This document shows, one piece after another, positions 1-7,793 of a stretch of 64,000 nt of DNA. The notes under the pieces were generated by a model. That model ran no database searches and was not told the origin of the DNA. It worked only from the letters and a program-made list of their open reading frames with translations. Location: the NCBI RefSeq assembly GCF_000720925.1, contig NZ_JOEE01000005.1, positions 1 to 64,000 on the forward strand, given 5' to 3'. Source of the stretch: Phycicoccus jejuensis. Lineage in GTDB: Bacteria; Actinomycetota; Actinomycetes; Actinomycetales; Dermatophilaceae. The position numbers and the translations under genes were made by a program. Positions within the stretch are counted from its first letter, which is position 1. The number at the start of each line of letters is the position of its first letter.

Positions 1-52
1 CGCCGATGGTACTGCACTGGTGACGGTGTGGGAGAGTAGGACGCAGCCGGAC
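1..52 (+). rRNA. rrf: 5S ribosomal RNA, 3' end (partial)
   Basis: The first ~52 bases match the conserved 3' third of actinobacterial 5S rRNA, including the segments GATGGTACTGCACTGG and GTGTGGGAGAGTAGGACGC followed by the closing GCCGGACA-like strand. The 5' part lies before the window. A strong hairpin terminator follows about 10 nt later, so this is the distal end of an rRNA operon. Confidence 0.93.
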
Positions 53-61
53 AACCATTCC

Positions 62-98
62 AGAAAGGGCCCACCAACACACTTGGTGGGCCCTTTCT
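62..98 (+). terminator. rRNA operon terminator
   Basis: A perfect 16-bp inverted repeat (62-77 with 83-98, arms AGAAAGGGCCCACCAA and its complement) encloses a 5-nt loop. The 3' arm ends in CCCTTTCT, which gives a short U-rich tail. Its place right after the 5S rRNA gene fits an intrinsic terminator. Confidence 0.9.
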
Positions 99-114
99 CA
101 TTGTCCGAAAGAGC

Positions 115-130
115 ATGTCCCGGAGGACAT
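115..130. promoter_or_regulatory. Palindrome ATGTCC-N4-GGACAT, possible operator
   Basis: A perfect 6-bp inverted repeat with a 4-nt spacer lies between the rRNA terminator and the -10 box of the TPR gene, about 27 nt upstream of that box. It is too short for a terminator stem and has the shape of a dimeric repressor site. No regulator can be named, and chance occurrence is possible. Confidence 0.25.
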
Positions 131-156
131 TCTCCGAGCCCGCGCGGTGGCGTCGA

Positions 157-162
157 TAGACT
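157..162 (+). promoter_or_regulatory. Putative -10 box (TAGACT) of the TPR-tlyA-recN run
   Basis: TAGACT fits the actinobacterial TANNNT -10 pattern. It would give a leader of about 37 nt before the GTG at 206, which carries a GAGAGG ribosome site at 192-197. No recognisable -35 box lies 16-18 nt upstream. Confidence 0.45.
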
Positions 163-205
163 GGCGCGCCGCCTGCCGGCATCCGACGACCGAGAGGACC
201 ACCAG

Positions 206-1204
206 GTGTCCGACGACGACCAGCGCCGTGGGGGAGCGTCCCGCTCCGACCGAGGCGGCAGCGACCGCCGCCCCTCGAGCGGAGGCCACGGCGGCCCCCG
301 TCGGGGCGCGAGCGGTGGCGGACGCGGTCAGGGTGGGGGTCCACGCGGACAGGGCGCACGCGGTGGAGCAGGAGCCCCGCCGCGCAGCGGTGGTGGCGAC
401 CCCCGGCGGGGTGCCGGCGGCGGCGCCCGCCCGGCCGACGGCCAGGAGCGTGGTGGCAGCCGGCTCGCGCCGAAGAGCCCCCGCCTGCCCGAGCCGCGGA
501 TCCCCGACGAGGTGACCGGCAAGGAGATCGACCGCAGCGTGCACCAGCAGCTGCGCACCCTCTCCAAGGAGAACGCCGACGGCGTCGCGAAGCACCTCGT
601 CATGGTCGCCGTCATGCTCGAGGCCGACGAGATCGACGCTGCGATGGCCCACGCCGAGACCGCGGTCCGCCGCGCCGGCCGCGTGCCCGCCGCGCGCGAG
701 GCGCTCGGCATGGTCGCCTACCGGACCGGCGACTTCGCGCGGGCCCTCACCGAGTTCCGCACGGTCCGTCGCCTCAGCGGGTCCTCCCACCTCCTGCCGC
801 TCATGGTCGACTGCGAGCGAGGGCTCGGACGGCACGACCGCGCTCTCGAGCTCGCGTCGTCCCCCGAGGCCAAGACCCTCACCGCCGCGGAGCGGCTGGA
901 GCTGGCCATCGTGGTGTCGGGCATCCGGCGCGACCTCGGTCAGCTCGACGCGGCGCTCCTCGCACTCCAGGTGCCGGCGCTCACGCAGGGTCGCAAGGCC
1001 GGTGCGCACCGTCTGCAGTACGCCTACGCCGACACGCTGCTGGCCCTCGGTCGCACCGACGAGGCCCGTGAGTGGTTCCACAAGGTCGTCGACGCCGACA
1101 CCGACCTCGAGACCGACGCCGTCGAGCGGCTCGAGGAGCTGGACGGCGTCGTGCTCGAGGACTTCGGAGACGACGAGGAGCTCGCGCCGGAGCCCCCCGC
1201 GTGA
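206..1204 (+). CDS. Tetratricopeptide repeat protein with Gly/Arg-rich N-terminus
   Basis: 332 aa. The GTG start is chosen for the GAGAGG site 8 nt upstream; an open frame reaching further up runs into the rRNA terminator and is not credible. Residues 1 to about 95 are low-complexity Gly/Arg/Ser with RGG-like runs and are probably disordered. A conserved section starts near PRLPEPRIPDEV. The rest is a chain of helix pairs of TPR type (AETAVRRAGRVPAAREALG, AYRTGDFARALTEFRTV, ADTLLALGRTDEAREWF), followed by an acidic tail. It is the counterpart of the TPR gene upstream of the HAD phosphatase and tlyA in mycobacteria. The role is unknown; protein or RNA scaffolding is a guess. The stop overlaps the next start (GTGA). 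Confidence 0.85.
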   Translation: MSDDDQRRGGASRSDRGGSDRRPSSGGHGGPRRGASGGGRGQGGGPRGQGARGGAGAPPRSGGGDPRRGAGGGARPADGQERGGSRLAPKSPRLPEPRIPDEVTGKEIDRSVHQQLRTLSKENADGVAKHLVMVAVMLEADEIDAAMAHAETAVRRAGRVPAAREALGMVAYRTGDFARALTEFRTVRRLSGSSHLLPLMVDCERGLGRHDRALELASSPEAKTLTAAERLELAIVVSGIRRDLGQLDAALLALQVPALTQGRKAGAHRLQYAYADTLLALGRTDEAREWFHKVVDADTDLETDAVERLEELDGVVLEDFGDDEELAPEPPA

Positions 1205-2145
1205 GCACGCTGGCCGCGCGCTACCGCGCGCTGGTCTGCGACCTCGACGGCGTGGTCTACCGAGGCCCCAGCGCCGTGCCGCACGCGGTCGAGGCGCTGT
1301 CGGCCCTCGACCGTCCGGTCGTCTACGCGACGAACAACGCCTCCCGCCGTCCCGCGGACGTCGCCCAACACCTGACGGACCTGGGTCTGGAGTGCGCGCC
1401 CGAGGACGTCGTGACGAGCAGCCAGGCCGCGGCGTGGCTGCTGGGCGAGGCGGGTACCGAGCCATGGGCGCGTGTGCTGGCCGTCGGGGGCGCCGGCGTC
1501 GCCGACGCGCTCGGCGAGGCCGGCTTCATGGCGGTCCGGCGGGTGGGCGAGGGCGAGGGCGCCGTCGCCGCCGTCGTGCAGGGCTACGGTCTGGACGTCA
1601 CCGCCGCAGACCTCGCCGAGGCCGCCTACGCCGTCGAGGACGGCGCCCGCTGGGTCGCCACCAACACCGACGCCACGCTGCCGACCGACCGGGGCGTCGC
1701 TCCCGGCAACGGCTCGCTCGTCGGCGCCGTCGCCCGCGCGGTGGGTCACGAGCCGGACGACGTCGCCGGTAAGCCCCGGCCGCCGCTGTACCTCCTCGCC
1801 GCGCGCCGCCTCGGGCTCGAGGCCCCGCAGGTGCTCGCCGTGGGGGACCGCCTCGACACCGACATCGAGGGCGCCGTCAGCGCCGGGGCCGAGTCGCTGC
1901 TCGTGCTGACCGGCGTCGACGACCTCGACGCCGTGCTCGCGGCGCCCGCCTCCCGCCGCCCGACCTGGGTGGCACCGGATTTGCGGTGGCTGCACGACGC
2001 GCCGGAGGACGGCGAGATCTCCCTCGACGCGCTGGCCGACGCCGTCCGTGCGGTGCACGAGGCGCACGACGCCGGGGACGCCGTTCGTGCCGAGGGCCTG
2101 GCCGACGTGGCCCGTCACCTGCTGGAGCGGATGGCCGACCGGTAG
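1201..2145 (+). CDS. HAD-IIA family phosphatase (NagD-like)
   Basis: 314 aa. HAD motifs are all present: motif I CDLDGVVYRG (Asp14 nucleophile and Asp16), motif II ATNNAS, motif III lysine in AGKPRPPLYLL, and motif IV GDRLDTDIEGA. The C2-type cap lies between motifs II and III, as in NagD and 4-nitrophenylphosphatase-like enzymes. The substrate is probably a small phosphorylated metabolite; the sequence does not say which. The gene overlaps the TPR gene by 4 nt. The same pair precedes tlyA in mycobacteria, so co-transcription is conserved although the functional link is not obvious. Confidence 0.88.
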   Translation: MSTLAARYRALVCDLDGVVYRGPSAVPHAVEALSALDRPVVYATNNASRRPADVAQHLTDLGLECAPEDVVTSSQAAAWLLGEAGTEPWARVLAVGGAGVADALGEAGFMAVRRVGEGEGAVAAVVQGYGLDVTAADLAEAAYAVEDGARWVATNTDATLPTDRGVAPGNGSLVGAVARAVGHEPDDVAGKPRPPLYLLAARRLGLEAPQVLAVGDRLDTDIEGAVSAGAESLLVLTGVDDLDAVLAAPASRRPTWVAPDLRWLHDAPEDGEISLDALADAVRAVHEAHDAGDAVRAEGLADVARHLLERMADR

Positions 2146-2148
2146 CGT
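2143..2148 (+). promoter_or_regulatory. Putative -10 box (TAGCGT), overlapping the HAD stop codon
   Basis: TAGCGT starts at the TAG stop of the HAD gene. A start about 7 nt later would give a leader of about 38 nt that contains the very strong AGGAGG site (2182-2187) of the following gene. No clear -35 box is seen. Confidence 0.4.
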
Positions 2149-2192
2149 GGGGCTCCCGCGGCCGACCCGCCGCACGACACCAGGAGGACCCC

Positions 2193-2990
2193 ATGGCCAA
2201 GCGCTCCGTCCGCGCCTACGTCGAGCTCGCCTCCGGGCTCGGTGAGATGACGCGCGCCCGCGCCGTCGAGGCGGCCCACGAGATCGTCGTGCTCGCCGGG
2301 TCCGCCGGCTCGAAGTCCAAGGTCGCCAAGCAGGCCGAGAAGCTCGCCGGCGACCTGCTGTCCGCGGCCGAGCAGAACCGCGCCCAGATGGTCGGCCTCG
2401 TCCAGCGCGAGGTCGAGTCGGCGGTCGAGCGGGTCGACCTCGGCCGGGTGCTCGGCGAGGTCCAGGGGCTCGCGGCCACCGTCGCCGGCCTCGCGGCCCG
2501 GGTCGACGAGCTCGCGCGCTCGGCGGGGATGCGCTCGGGCCTGCCGGGTGCCGGCCTCGTCGAGACGGCCGAGCCCGCTCTCGCCGCGCCGCCGGTGACG
2601 TCCGCCCGGCCGGCCCGCCCGGCGCCGCCGCGCACCCGGCGCGCGGCTACCTCGAGCAAGCCGGCGTCGTCGGCCCCCGCGAAGAGGACCACGGCGAAGA
2701 AGGCCTCGGCGAAGAGGGCCTCGGCCGCCGCGAAGACGTCGACGGCCACGAAGACCTCGGCGCAGAAGACGTCCGCGAAGAAGGCGTCGGCTCCCACGGC
2801 GAAGACCGCCGCGAAGAGGTCGCCGGCGACGAAGGCGTCGGCCCCGGCGAAGAAGTCCCCGGCGAAGAAGAAGTCCACCGCGAAGACGTCGACGGCCACG
2901 AACACGTCGGCCCCGGCGAAGAAGTCCCCGGCGAAGAAGTCCCCGGCGAAGAAGTCCACGGCCACGAAGACGGCGGGAGGCTCTGCGTGA
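2193..2990 (+). CDS. Basic Lys/Ala/Ser-rich-tailed protein (histone H1-like tail)
   Basis: 265 aa, with ATG preceded by a full AGGAGG site. Residues 1 to about 130 are alpha-helical and Ala/Glu-rich (VRAYVELASGLGEMTRARA; repeated Val-Glu heptads), without a catalytic motif. From about residue 148 the chain is a degenerate repeat of KK(S/A)(P/T)A and TATKTS blocks, 15-25 residues each, to the C-terminus. Such tails are seen in actinobacterial HU and H1-like proteins and bind DNA non-specifically, but no HU fold is visible here. The helical part resembles phasin or granule-associated proteins only loosely. Function unknown; nucleoid or polyphosphate association is inference. The stop overlaps the next GTG. 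Confidence 0.75.
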   Translation: MAKRSVRAYVELASGLGEMTRARAVEAAHEIVVLAGSAGSKSKVAKQAEKLAGDLLSAAEQNRAQMVGLVQREVESAVERVDLGRVLGEVQGLAATVAGLAARVDELARSAGMRSGLPGAGLVETAEPALAAPPVTSARPARPAPPRTRRAATSSKPASSAPAKRTTAKKASAKRASAAAKTSTATKTSAQKTSAKKASAPTAKTAAKRSPATKASAPAKKSPAKKKSTAKTSTATNTSAPAKKSPAKKSPAKKSTATKTAGGSA

Positions 2991-3163
2991 GCGAGCAGAC
3001 CCCTGCCCCGCTGACCGAGGCCCCCGAGACCGGGGACCCGGCCATCGACGCGACGCTGCGCGACCTCGCCGCGGTCCCGGCCGACGACCTCGACGGCCGG
3101 CTCGCGGCCGGCGAGGAGGTCCAGCGCACGCTGCGCCAACGCCTCGGCGACCTGGGCGGCTGA
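2987..3163 (+). CDS. Small conserved actinobacterial protein (58 aa)
   Basis: This short GTG-started gene overlaps the preceding stop by 4 nt and ends 1 nt before tlyA. The product is acidic, starts MSEQTPAPLTEAPETGDPAI and ends with the helical LRQRLGDLGG. A 58-residue protein occupies the same slot between the HAD gene and tlyA in Mycobacterium tuberculosis (Rv1693), which is the main support. No known domain is visible. Its last codons supply the only upstream purine-rich sequence for tlyA, so it probably couples tlyA translation. Confidence 0.75.
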   Translation: MSEQTPAPLTEAPETGDPAIDATLRDLAAVPADDLDGRLAAGEEVQRTLRQRLGDLGG

Positions 3164-3164
3164 C

Positions 3165-3971
3165 ATCGCGCGACTCGACGCCGAGCTCGTCCGGCGCGGC
3201 CTGGCCCGCTCGCGCGGGGAGGCCCGTGACCTCGTCGCCGACGGCCTCGTGCGGGTCGACGGCGAGCCGGCCCGCAAGCCCTCGACCCCCGTCGAGCCCG
3301 AGACCGCGCTCGAGGTCGACGCCGCGGCCCCCCGCTGGGTGGGGCGGGCGGCGCACAAGCTGCTCGCGGCCCTCTCGCTCTGGGGCCCGCGCGGGCTGAC
3401 CGCCGACGGAGCGCGCTGCCTCGACGTCGGGGCGTCGACGGGGGGCTTCACCCAGGTGCTCCTCGCGCACGGCGCCGCGCACGTCGTCGCGGTCGACGTC
3501 GGGCACGGGCAGCTCGTCGCGGAGCTCGCGGACGACCCCCGCGTCGAGGACCGGCCGGGCACGAGCGTGCGCGGCCTCACCGCGGACGCCGTCGGGGGCC
3601 GCGCGGACCTCGTCGTCGCCGACCTCTCCTTCATCTCGCTCACCCTCGTCGCCGCCGAGCTCGCCGGCCTCGTGACCGACGACGGCGACGTCGTCGTCCT
3701 CGTCAAGCCCCAGTTCGAGGTGGGTCGGGCCAAGCTCGGGCGCGGCGGCCTCGTCACGTCCCCCGCCGACCGGGCCGTCGCGATCGAGGCGGTCCACGGA
3801 GCGTTCCTCGGGGTCGGGCTGCACACCCGGGCCATCGCCCCGAGCCCGATCGCGGGCAGCACGGGCAACGTCGAGTACCTCCTGTGGGCGCGGTCGGACC
3901 CGTCGGACACAATGAGCCTCGAGGAGGTCCGCGCGAGCGTGCGGGCGCTGACCGAGCAGGGCGGAGGCTGA
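3165..3971 (+). CDS. tlyA: TlyA, 16S/23S rRNA 2'-O-methyltransferase (apparent ATC start)
   Basis: 268 aa if translation starts at ATC 3165, exactly the family's usual length. TlyA methylates ribose 2'-OH groups of rRNA (C1409 of 16S and C1920 of 23S in mycobacteria), affecting capreomycin susceptibility. Residues ~1-60 are an S4 RNA-binding domain (RLDAELVRRGLARSRGEA...LVADGLVRVDG). The FtsJ-like Rossmann domain follows, with SAM motif CLDVGASTGGFTQVLL and a later LVVADLSFISL. No ATG, GTG or TTG lies in frame upstream of GTG 3249, and a start there would remove half the S4 domain. Sequence TGACATCGCG suggests an ATG to ATC change. Spacing to the previous stop is 1 nt, so translation may be coupled. 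Confidence 0.85.
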   Translation: MARLDAELVRRGLARSRGEARDLVADGLVRVDGEPARKPSTPVEPETALEVDAAAPRWVGRAAHKLLAALSLWGPRGLTADGARCLDVGASTGGFTQVLLAHGAAHVVAVDVGHGQLVAELADDPRVEDRPGTSVRGLTADAVGGRADLVVADLSFISLTLVAAELAGLVTDDGDVVVLVKPQFEVGRAKLGRGGLVTSPADRAVAIEAVHGAFLGVGLHTRAIAPSPIAGSTGNVEYLLWARSDPSDTMSLEEVRASVRALTEQGGG

Positions 3972-3973
3972 CG

Positions 3974-4909
3974 ATGACCGGTCCGACCCGACGTGTGCTC
4001 CTCGTGACGCACGCGTCCCGCGCCGACGCCCAGGAGCTCGCGGCCGCCGTCGCGACGCGCCTGCTGTCCGCCGGGATCGGTGTCTGCGCACCGGAGTCCG
4101 ACCTCGTGGGTACGCCGCTGTCGCGGGTCGAGGGCGTCGGCGCCATCCCCGAGGACGAGCCCGACATCGGCTGCGAGCTCGTCTGCGTGCTCGGTGGCGA
4201 CGGCACGATCCTGCGCGGCGCCGAGCTCTCCCGCGGCTCGGGCGTCCCGCTGCTCGGGGTCAACCTCGGCCACGTCGGCTTCCTCGCCGAGGCCGAGCGC
4301 GACGACCTCGACGCGACGGTCGAGCGCATCTGCGCCCGCGACTACACCGTCGAGGAGCGACTCACCCTCGAGGTCACCGTCCGGCGCGACGGTGCGACCG
4401 TGTTCTCGTCGTGGGCCCTCAACGACGTCTCGGTCGAGAAGGCCGCCCGCGAGCGGATGCTCGAGCTGACCGTCGAGATCGACGGGCGACCCCTGTCGAC
4501 GTGGGGCTGCGACGGCGTGGTCGTCGCCACCCCGACCGGCTCCACCGCGTACGCGTTCTCGGCCGGCGGCCCGGTCGTCTGGCCCGACGTCGAGGCGCTG
4601 CTGCTCGTCCCCATCAGTGCGCACGCCCTCTTCGCCCGCCCCGTCGTCGTCGGTCCCCGCTCGCACCTCGCGGTGCAGCTGCTCGCGGACTCCGACGCCG
4701 CCGCCGTGCTGTGGTGCGACGGTCGCCGCGCCGTCTCCCTGCCGCCCGGCGCCCAGGTCGAGGTCCAGCGCTCCGAGCAGCCGGTGCGCCTCGCGCGCCT
4801 GGGCACCGGCGCCTTCACCGACCGGCTCGTCGAGAAGTTCGCGCTGCCCGTCCACGGCTGGCGCGGCGCGGCCCGTCAGCGCCAGGCGACCCAGGGCACC
4901 GACCGGTGA
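3974..4909 (+). CDS. nadK: NAD kinase
   Basis: 311 aa; phosphorylates NAD to NADP with ATP or polyphosphate in the cytosol. Motifs: VLGGDGTILRGAEL (GGDG at residues 74-77), NLGHVGFLAEAE, and the C-terminal substrate motif TPTGSTAYAFSAGGPVVWPD. Length is normal for actinobacterial PpnK. It starts 2 nt after tlyA and overlaps recN by 4 nt, the same order as in mycobacteria (tlyA-ppnK-recN). Confidence 0.97.
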   Translation: MTGPTRRVLLVTHASRADAQELAAAVATRLLSAGIGVCAPESDLVGTPLSRVEGVGAIPEDEPDIGCELVCVLGGDGTILRGAELSRGSGVPLLGVNLGHVGFLAEAERDDLDATVERICARDYTVEERLTLEVTVRRDGATVFSSWALNDVSVEKAARERMLELTVEIDGRPLSTWGCDGVVVATPTGSTAYAFSAGGPVVWPDVEALLLVPISAHALFARPVVVGPRSHLAVQLLADSDAAAVLWCDGRRAVSLPPGAQVEVQRSEQPVRLARLGTGAFTDRLVEKFALPVHGWRGAARQRQATQGTDR

Positions 4910-6594
4910 TCGAGGAGATCCGCATCCGCGACCTCGGCGTCATCGACGACGCCGTGCTGCCGCTGCACCCCGGCCTCACCGTGCTGACCGGCGAGACCGG
5001 CGCCGGCAAAACGATGGTCGTCACCGGCCTCGGCCTCCTCCTCGGCGGCCGCGGCGACTCCGGGCTCGTGCGGACCGGCACCGACCGCACCGTCGTCGAG
5101 GGCGTCGTCGACCTGCCCGCGGCGCATCCCGCGATGGTGCGGGCCGCGCAGGCGGGCGCCGACGTCGCGGACGGGCTCGTCCTCGTCCGCACCGTCCAGG
5201 CCGACGGGCGCTCCCGCGCCCACGTCGGAGGGCGGGCCGCGCCGGTCGGCGTGCTCGGCGACCTCGCCGAGCACCTCGTGGCCGTCCACGGGCAGGCCGA
5301 CCAATGGCGGCTGCGCCGGGCCGACGAGCACCGCGAGGTCCTCGACGCGTTCGGTGGCGACACGGTCGCCGCCGCCCTCGCCACCTACCGCGAGGCGCAC
5401 ACCGAGCTCGTCGCCGTCGAGGCCGAGCTCGCCGCCCTGCGGACGGCCGCCGAGGAGCGCGCCCGCGAGGCGGAGTCGCTGCGCGTCGGGCTCGAGCGCA
5501 TCGAGGCCCTCGACCCGCAGCCGGGCGAGGACGACGACCTGCGCGCCGAGTCCGAGCGGCTCGGCCACGCCGAGGAGCTGCGCGACGCGGCGGGCGCCGC
5601 CCACGAGATCCTCAGCGGCGAGAGCGACACCGCCCTCGAGACGCCGGCCGTCCTCGAGGCGCTCGGTGCGGCGTCGGCGCGCATCGCCCACGCGTCGGCG
5701 GCCGACCCCGCCCTCGCCGCGCTCGGTGCCCGGGTCGACGAGCTGCGCTACCTCGCGGCCGACGTCGCCGCCGACCTCGGGGCCTACCTCGCGGACGCCG
5801 ACGTCGACCCCGCCCGCCTCGAGCAGGTGCAGCAGCGGCGCGCAGCCCTCACCGAGCTGACCCGCCTCTACGGGCCCGGCGTCGACGACGTCATCGCCTG
5901 GGGTGGACGCGCCGCGGTCCGGGTCGCCGAGCTCGAGAGCACCGGCGACCGCATCGAGGAGCTCGCGGCCCGGCTCGAGGACCTCACCACCCGGCGCGCG
6001 GACGCGGCCGAGGCGCTCTCGGCCGCCCGCCGCAGCGCCGCGGAGGCGCTCGGCACCCGCATCACCGCCGAGCTCGCCCACCTCGCGATGGGCTCGGCCA
6101 CCGTCACCGTCGCCGTCGAGGACTCCGGGCGCTTCGGCGCCGACGGGCGCGACACCGTCGAGGTGCGCCTGGCCGCCGGGCCGGGCACGACCCCGCGCTC
6201 GGTCACCAAGGCCGCCTCGGGCGGTGAGCTCTCGCGGGTCATGCTCGCCCTCGAGGTCGCGACCGCCGACGCCGGCACCTCCGTGCCGACCTTCGTCTTC
6301 GACGAGGTCGACGCCGGCGTGGGCGGACGCGCGGCGCTCGACGTCGGCGCACGGCTGGCCGCCCTCGCCCGGCACGCCCAGGTCGTCGTCGTCACCCACC
6401 TTGCGCAGGTCGCCGCCCACGCCGACCGCCACCTCGTCGTCGAGAAGTCCGTCGACGGGCACGTGACCCGCAGCATGGTCCACGCCGTCGAGGGGGAGGA
6501 CCGCGTCGCGGAGCTCGCGCGGATGCTCGGGGGCTCCGGCACCGACGCCGCCCTCGAGCACGCGCGCGACCTGATGGCGCGCGCTCGCGCCTGA
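4906..6594 (+). CDS. recN: DNA repair protein RecN
   Basis: 562 aa SMC-like ATPase of double-strand-break repair. The start GTG overlaps the nadK stop. Walker A GETGAGKT is at residues 29-36. Two coiled-coil arms rich in Glu/Ala/Arg surround a short hinge in the middle. The ABC signature SGGELSRVMLALEVA and Walker B TFVFDEVDAGVGG lie near the C-terminus, followed by the VVVTHLAQVAAHADRH switch. All ATPase residues are intact. No SOS box was recognised upstream, so expression is presumably from the operon. Confidence 0.97.
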   Translation: MIEEIRIRDLGVIDDAVLPLHPGLTVLTGETGAGKTMVVTGLGLLLGGRGDSGLVRTGTDRTVVEGVVDLPAAHPAMVRAAQAGADVADGLVLVRTVQADGRSRAHVGGRAAPVGVLGDLAEHLVAVHGQADQWRLRRADEHREVLDAFGGDTVAAALATYREAHTELVAVEAELAALRTAAEERAREAESLRVGLERIEALDPQPGEDDDLRAESERLGHAEELRDAAGAAHEILSGESDTALETPAVLEALGAASARIAHASAADPALAALGARVDELRYLAADVAADLGAYLADADVDPARLEQVQQRRAALTELTRLYGPGVDDVIAWGGRAAVRVAELESTGDRIEELAARLEDLTTRRADAAEALSAARRSAAEALGTRITAELAHLAMGSATVTVAVEDSGRFGADGRDTVEVRLAAGPGTTPRSVTKAASGGELSRVMLALEVATADAGTSVPTFVFDEVDAGVGGRAALDVGARLAALARHAQVVVVTHLAQVAAHADRHLVVEKSVDGHVTRSMVHAVEGEDRVAELARMLGGSGTDAALEHARDLMARARA

Positions 6595-6617
6595 ACGCAT
6601 CTGGCACGATGGGGCAG

Positions 6618-7793
6618 ATGTCCATCCGCCTGACGAGCCGCCGCGACCGGGACCCCACCGAGGGATCCGGCCCCGCGCGCGTCGACCGGCGCACGAAGAA
6701 CCTCACGAAGCGGCTCAAGCCGGGCGACGTCGCCGTCATCGACCACGAGGACATCGACCGCGTCAGCGCCGAGGCGCTCGTCGCGTGCCGCCCGGTCGCG
6801 GTCGTCAACGCCGCCTCCTCGATCTCGGGGCGCTACCCGAACCTCGGCCCGGAGATCCTCGTCGAGGCGGGTATCCCGCTCCTGGACGCCGCCGGCCCCG
6901 ATGTCATGGCCATCAAGGACGGCACGTCGCTGCGCCTCGAGGACGGACGCCTGCTCGCGGACGGCGAACCCGTCGGGGACGGCGTGCTCCTCACCTCGGA
7001 CGCGGTGCAGGAGGCGATGACCGCCGCGCGCGCCGGCCTGTCGGCCGAGATCGAGGCCTTCGCCGAGAACACGATGGACTACCTGCGCAAGGAACGTGAG
7101 CTCCTCTTCGACGGGGTCGGTGTCCCGGACGTGCGCACCGACCTCGACGGTCGGCACGCGCTCATCGTCGTGCGCGGCTACCACTACAAGGAGGACCTCG
7201 AGATGCTGAGGTCCTACATCCGCGAGTACAAGCCGGTCCTCATCGGCGTCGACGGCGGCGCCGACGCGCTCATCGAGGCCCGGCACACCCCCGACATGAT
7301 CGTCGGCGACATGGACTCGGTCTCCGACGGCGCGCTGACCAGCGGCGCCGAGATCGTCGTCCACGCCTACCGCGACGGCAACGCCCCCGGGGTCGAGCGG
7401 GTGCGCGCGCTCGGCGTCGACCCCGTCGTCTTCCCCGCCACCGGCACGAGCGAGGACGTCGCGATGCTCCTCGCCGACGACAAGGGCGCCGAGCTCATCG
7501 TCGCCGTCGGCACCCACGTCACCCTCGTCGAGTTCCTCGACAAGGGCCGCTCGGGGATGGCCAGCACGTTCCTCACGCGCCTGCGCGTCGGCGGCAAGCT
7601 CGTCGACGCCAAGGGCGTGAGCCGCCTGTACCGCGCACGCATCTCGTCGCCGAGCATCGTGCTCATGTTGTGCGTCGCCGTCTTCGCGCTCGGCGCGGCG
7701 CTGTGGTCCACCACCGGTGGACGCGCGCTGCTCCAGGTCCTCGCCGCGAAGGTCGACGACCTGTGGACCGCCCTCGGAGGAGTGCTCGGGTGA
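6618..7793 (+). CDS. steA: SteA-like cytokinetic ring / cell-envelope protein
   Basis: 391 aa from ATG 6618; ATG 6609 in the same frame is an alternative, and neither has a good ribosome site. The central region has the thiamine-pyrophosphokinase-like core seen in SteA: GVDGGADALIEARHTPDMIV, then GDMDSVSDGAL, so the Asp residues are retained. A hydrophobic helix near residues 345-365 (SIVLMLCVAVFALGAALW) anchors it in the membrane. In Corynebacterium, SteA and SteB together activate the peptidoglycan hydrolase RipA during daughter-cell separation. Here it overlaps the SteB-like gene by 4 nt, as in other actinobacteria (recN-steA-steB). Nucleotide binding is inferred from the fold. Confidence 0.88.
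   Translation: MSIRLTSRRDRDPTEGSGPARVDRRTKNLTKRLKPGDVAVIDHEDIDRVSAEALVACRPVAVVNAASSISGRYPNLGPEILVEAGIPLLDAAGPDVMAIKDGTSLRLEDGRLLADGEPVGDGVLLTSDAVQEAMTAARAGLSAEIEAFAENTMDYLRKERELLFDGVGVPDVRTDLDGRHALIVVRGYHYKEDLEMLRSYIREYKPVLIGVDGGADALIEARHTPDMIVGDMDSVSDGALTSGAEIVVHAYRDGNAPGVERVRALGVDPVVFPATGTSEDVAMLLADDKGAELIVAVGTHVTLVEFLDKGRSGMASTFLTRLRVGGKLVDAKGVSRLYRARISSPSIVLMLCVAVFALGAALWSTTGGRALLQVLAAKVDDLWTALGGVLG

Noticed and set aside
2216..4855. Long open frame on the minus strand across the Lys-rich gene, tlyA and nadK
   Set aside because: It is the antisense shadow of GC3-rich genes; its peptide in 2650-3000 is only the mirror of the Lys/Ala repeat codons (FFAGD runs).
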